The notes below the pieces were generated by a model. That model had not been told where the DNA came from. It was given only the letters and a program-made list of their open reading frames with translations, and searched no databases. A stretch of DNA of 64,000 nucleotides, taken from assembly GCA_029884455.1 (NCBI GenBank), contig JAOUHU010000006.1:1-64000 (forward strand). Reading direction: 5' to 3'. The translations under genes and the position numbers were made by a program. Of the stretch, positions 63,132 to 64,000 are shown one piece after another; position 1 is the stretch's first letter; the number at the start of each line of letters is the position of its first letter. This DNA is from Gammaproteobacteria bacterium (GTDB lineage Bacteria > Pseudomonadota > Gammaproteobacteria > Steroidobacterales > Woeseiaceae).

Positions 63132-64000
63132 ATGGATATAAGTTGGCACAGGGATTTCGCAGCGAACTGGCTTGAACGAACCCGGCAGGGGCGCGTTCCG
63201 CATGCGGTCCTGTTGACCGGACCCGCAGGCGTCGGCAAACGCGCGGCGGCATCCTGGATGGCGGCGCAGCACCTCGGCATAAGTGCGGCCGGCGCTCTGC
63301 CAGAATATCCGGCGCATCCCATCGAACACGCTGATCTGCGCTGGATCCGACCGCCAGACGACAAGCAGAGCATTGGCATCGACCAGATTCGTAGCCTGGT
63401 CGCGGAACTCAGCCTCACGAGTTACCAGGGAGGTGGCAAGGTCGCCATTATCGATCCGGCGGACGCGATGACCGGCAATGCCGCAAACAGTCTATTGAAG
63501 ACGCTCGAAGAACCCCCCGGAGATGCCCTGTTGATCCTGATTGCAGACCGCAAAGGCCATATGCCCGCGACTATTTTCAGTCGTTGCCAGCGTCTCGAGT
63601 TCGCCTTGCCGGGCGAAACCGAAGGCCTGGCGTGGCTGGATCGCCTGCATCCCGGCCAGAGCTGGGTCGCAGCCTTGCGTCTGGCTGGCAACGCCCCGCT
63701 GGCGGCAATCGCCGCGAGTGCGCAACTGGATACCCACGCCGGACTAAGCCGGGACCTCGCGGCTGTGGCGGCAGGCAAGGCCTCTGCGCTTGATGTTGCG
63801 GCGCGCTGGTCCACGCTCGACACCCCGTTTGTGCTGAACTGGCTCGCTCGCCAGGTCCAGGCGGCTATTTTTCGTGCTTCAGGCACCACCGGATCGGGAA
63901 CACAGTCGGCAATTGAAGATTCTGTGCTAAAGCGCATGGACAGGCGAAACCTGTTCTGCTATCTAGACACGATCAACCGTTTGCGGGGTCAGATGGCTGG
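63132..64000 (+). CDS. holB: DNA polymerase III delta' subunit (3' end outside window)
   Basis: The frame opens at ATG 63132 and runs off the window edge, giving at least 289 residues. The clamp-loader AAA domain has TGPAGVGKRAA (modified P-loop), NSLLKTLEEPPG and the SRC motif in FSRCQRLEF. The zinc-binding cysteines usually found between P-loop and LEEPP are absent. The family is secure from the tmk neighbour and motifs. Truncated by the window, not by mutation. Confidence 0.92.
   Translation, partial: MDISWHRDFAANWLERTRQGRVPHAVLLTGPAGVGKRAAASWMAAQHLGISAAGALPEYPAHPIEHADLRWIRPPDDKQSIGIDQIRSLVAELSLTSYQGGGKVAIIDPADAMTGNAANSLLKTLEEPPGDALLILIADRKGHMPATIFSRCQRLEFALPGETEGLAWLDRLHPGQSWVAALRLAGNAPLAAIAASAQLDTHAGLSRDLAAVAAGKASALDVAARWSTLDTPFVLNWLARQVQAAIFRASGTTGSGTQSAIEDSVLKRMDRRNLFCYLDTINRLRGQMA

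Noticed and set aside
1-64000. Mobile elements, CRISPR arrays, phage genes, toxin-antitoxin pairs
   Set aside because: I found no transposase, integrase, direct-repeat array or typical small two-gene module; the window looks like a stable core chromosome.

Overview
The window is a dense chromosomal segment of a gammaproteobacterium, with mid-to-high-50s percent G+C by eye. I see no mobile elements, CRISPR arrays or rRNA. Gene order (infC-rpmI-rplT-pheS-pheT-ihfA-merR-tRNA-Pro and fabD-fabG-acpP-fabF-pabB-pabC-mltG-tmk-holB), a fused aspartokinase/diaminopimelate decarboxylase, a TrpR-like regulator heading the his operon, and a type II secretion cluster beside a rhombosortase together suggest a lineage near Xanthomonadales, Steroidobacterales or Woeseiales. 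The exact genus cannot be read from the sequence.

Layout. 1-5.7 kb: tRNA-Val, then translation genes (infC with an AUC start, L35, L20, both PheRS subunits, IHF-alpha, a MerR regulator) and tRNA-Pro. 5.7-14 kb: a nucleotide-cyclase-like protein on the minus strand, then a PLP-dependent dehydratase, an FAD-linked oxidoreductase, a membrane Ser/Thr kinase with Calx-beta-like repeats, and ilvD. 13.8-19.1 kb: a lysine-pathway leader and attenuator, lysC-lysA, a GST, and a lipoprotein M1 aminopeptidase. 19.1-32.1 kb, minus strand: two amino-acid operons head to tail. These are leader-attenuator-ilvC-leuA-leuC-leuD-leuB and then hisR-hisG-hisD-hisC-hisB-hisH-hisA-hisF-hisE. 32.5-38.1 kb: a TonB energisation operon (DUF3450, long ExbB/TtpC, ExbB, two ExbD, TonB, TPR). 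38.2-43.7 kb: ferredoxin, peroxiredoxin, ETF subunits, a sulfurtransferase, a small lipoprotein and an AlaA-type aminotransferase. 43.7-49.6 kb: an AddB/AddA-like nuclease-helicase pair. 49.6-55.2 kb, minus strand: gspG-H-I-J-K-L-M-N. 55.2-64 kb: rhombosortase, then the fatty-acid/folate/MltG/Tmk/HolB cluster, with holB cut by the window edge.

The genes are mostly ordinary core metabolism; the regulation is more unusual. The ilvC-leu operon is preceded by a short leucine-rich leader ORF, a complementary antiterminator segment and a strong intrinsic terminator, which is textbook attenuation. The lysC-lysA gene has a similar arrangement with a Lys-containing leader ORF. In both, the best promoter puts the transcription start almost at the leader start codon, so both leader mRNAs may be leaderless. 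The his operon instead starts with a TrpR-family gene beneath a perfect 18-bp palindrome and a second dyad, which suggests an autoregulated histidine repressor. Two core genes use very rare initiators: infC (AUC) and, more surprisingly, hisF (AUU). hisI is not in the operon.

I did not find a wholly new multi-gene system. The most promising leads are the paired leaderless attenuators, the HisR operator, the AUU start of hisF, the kinase/Calx-beta protein and the T2SS/rhombosortase linkage.
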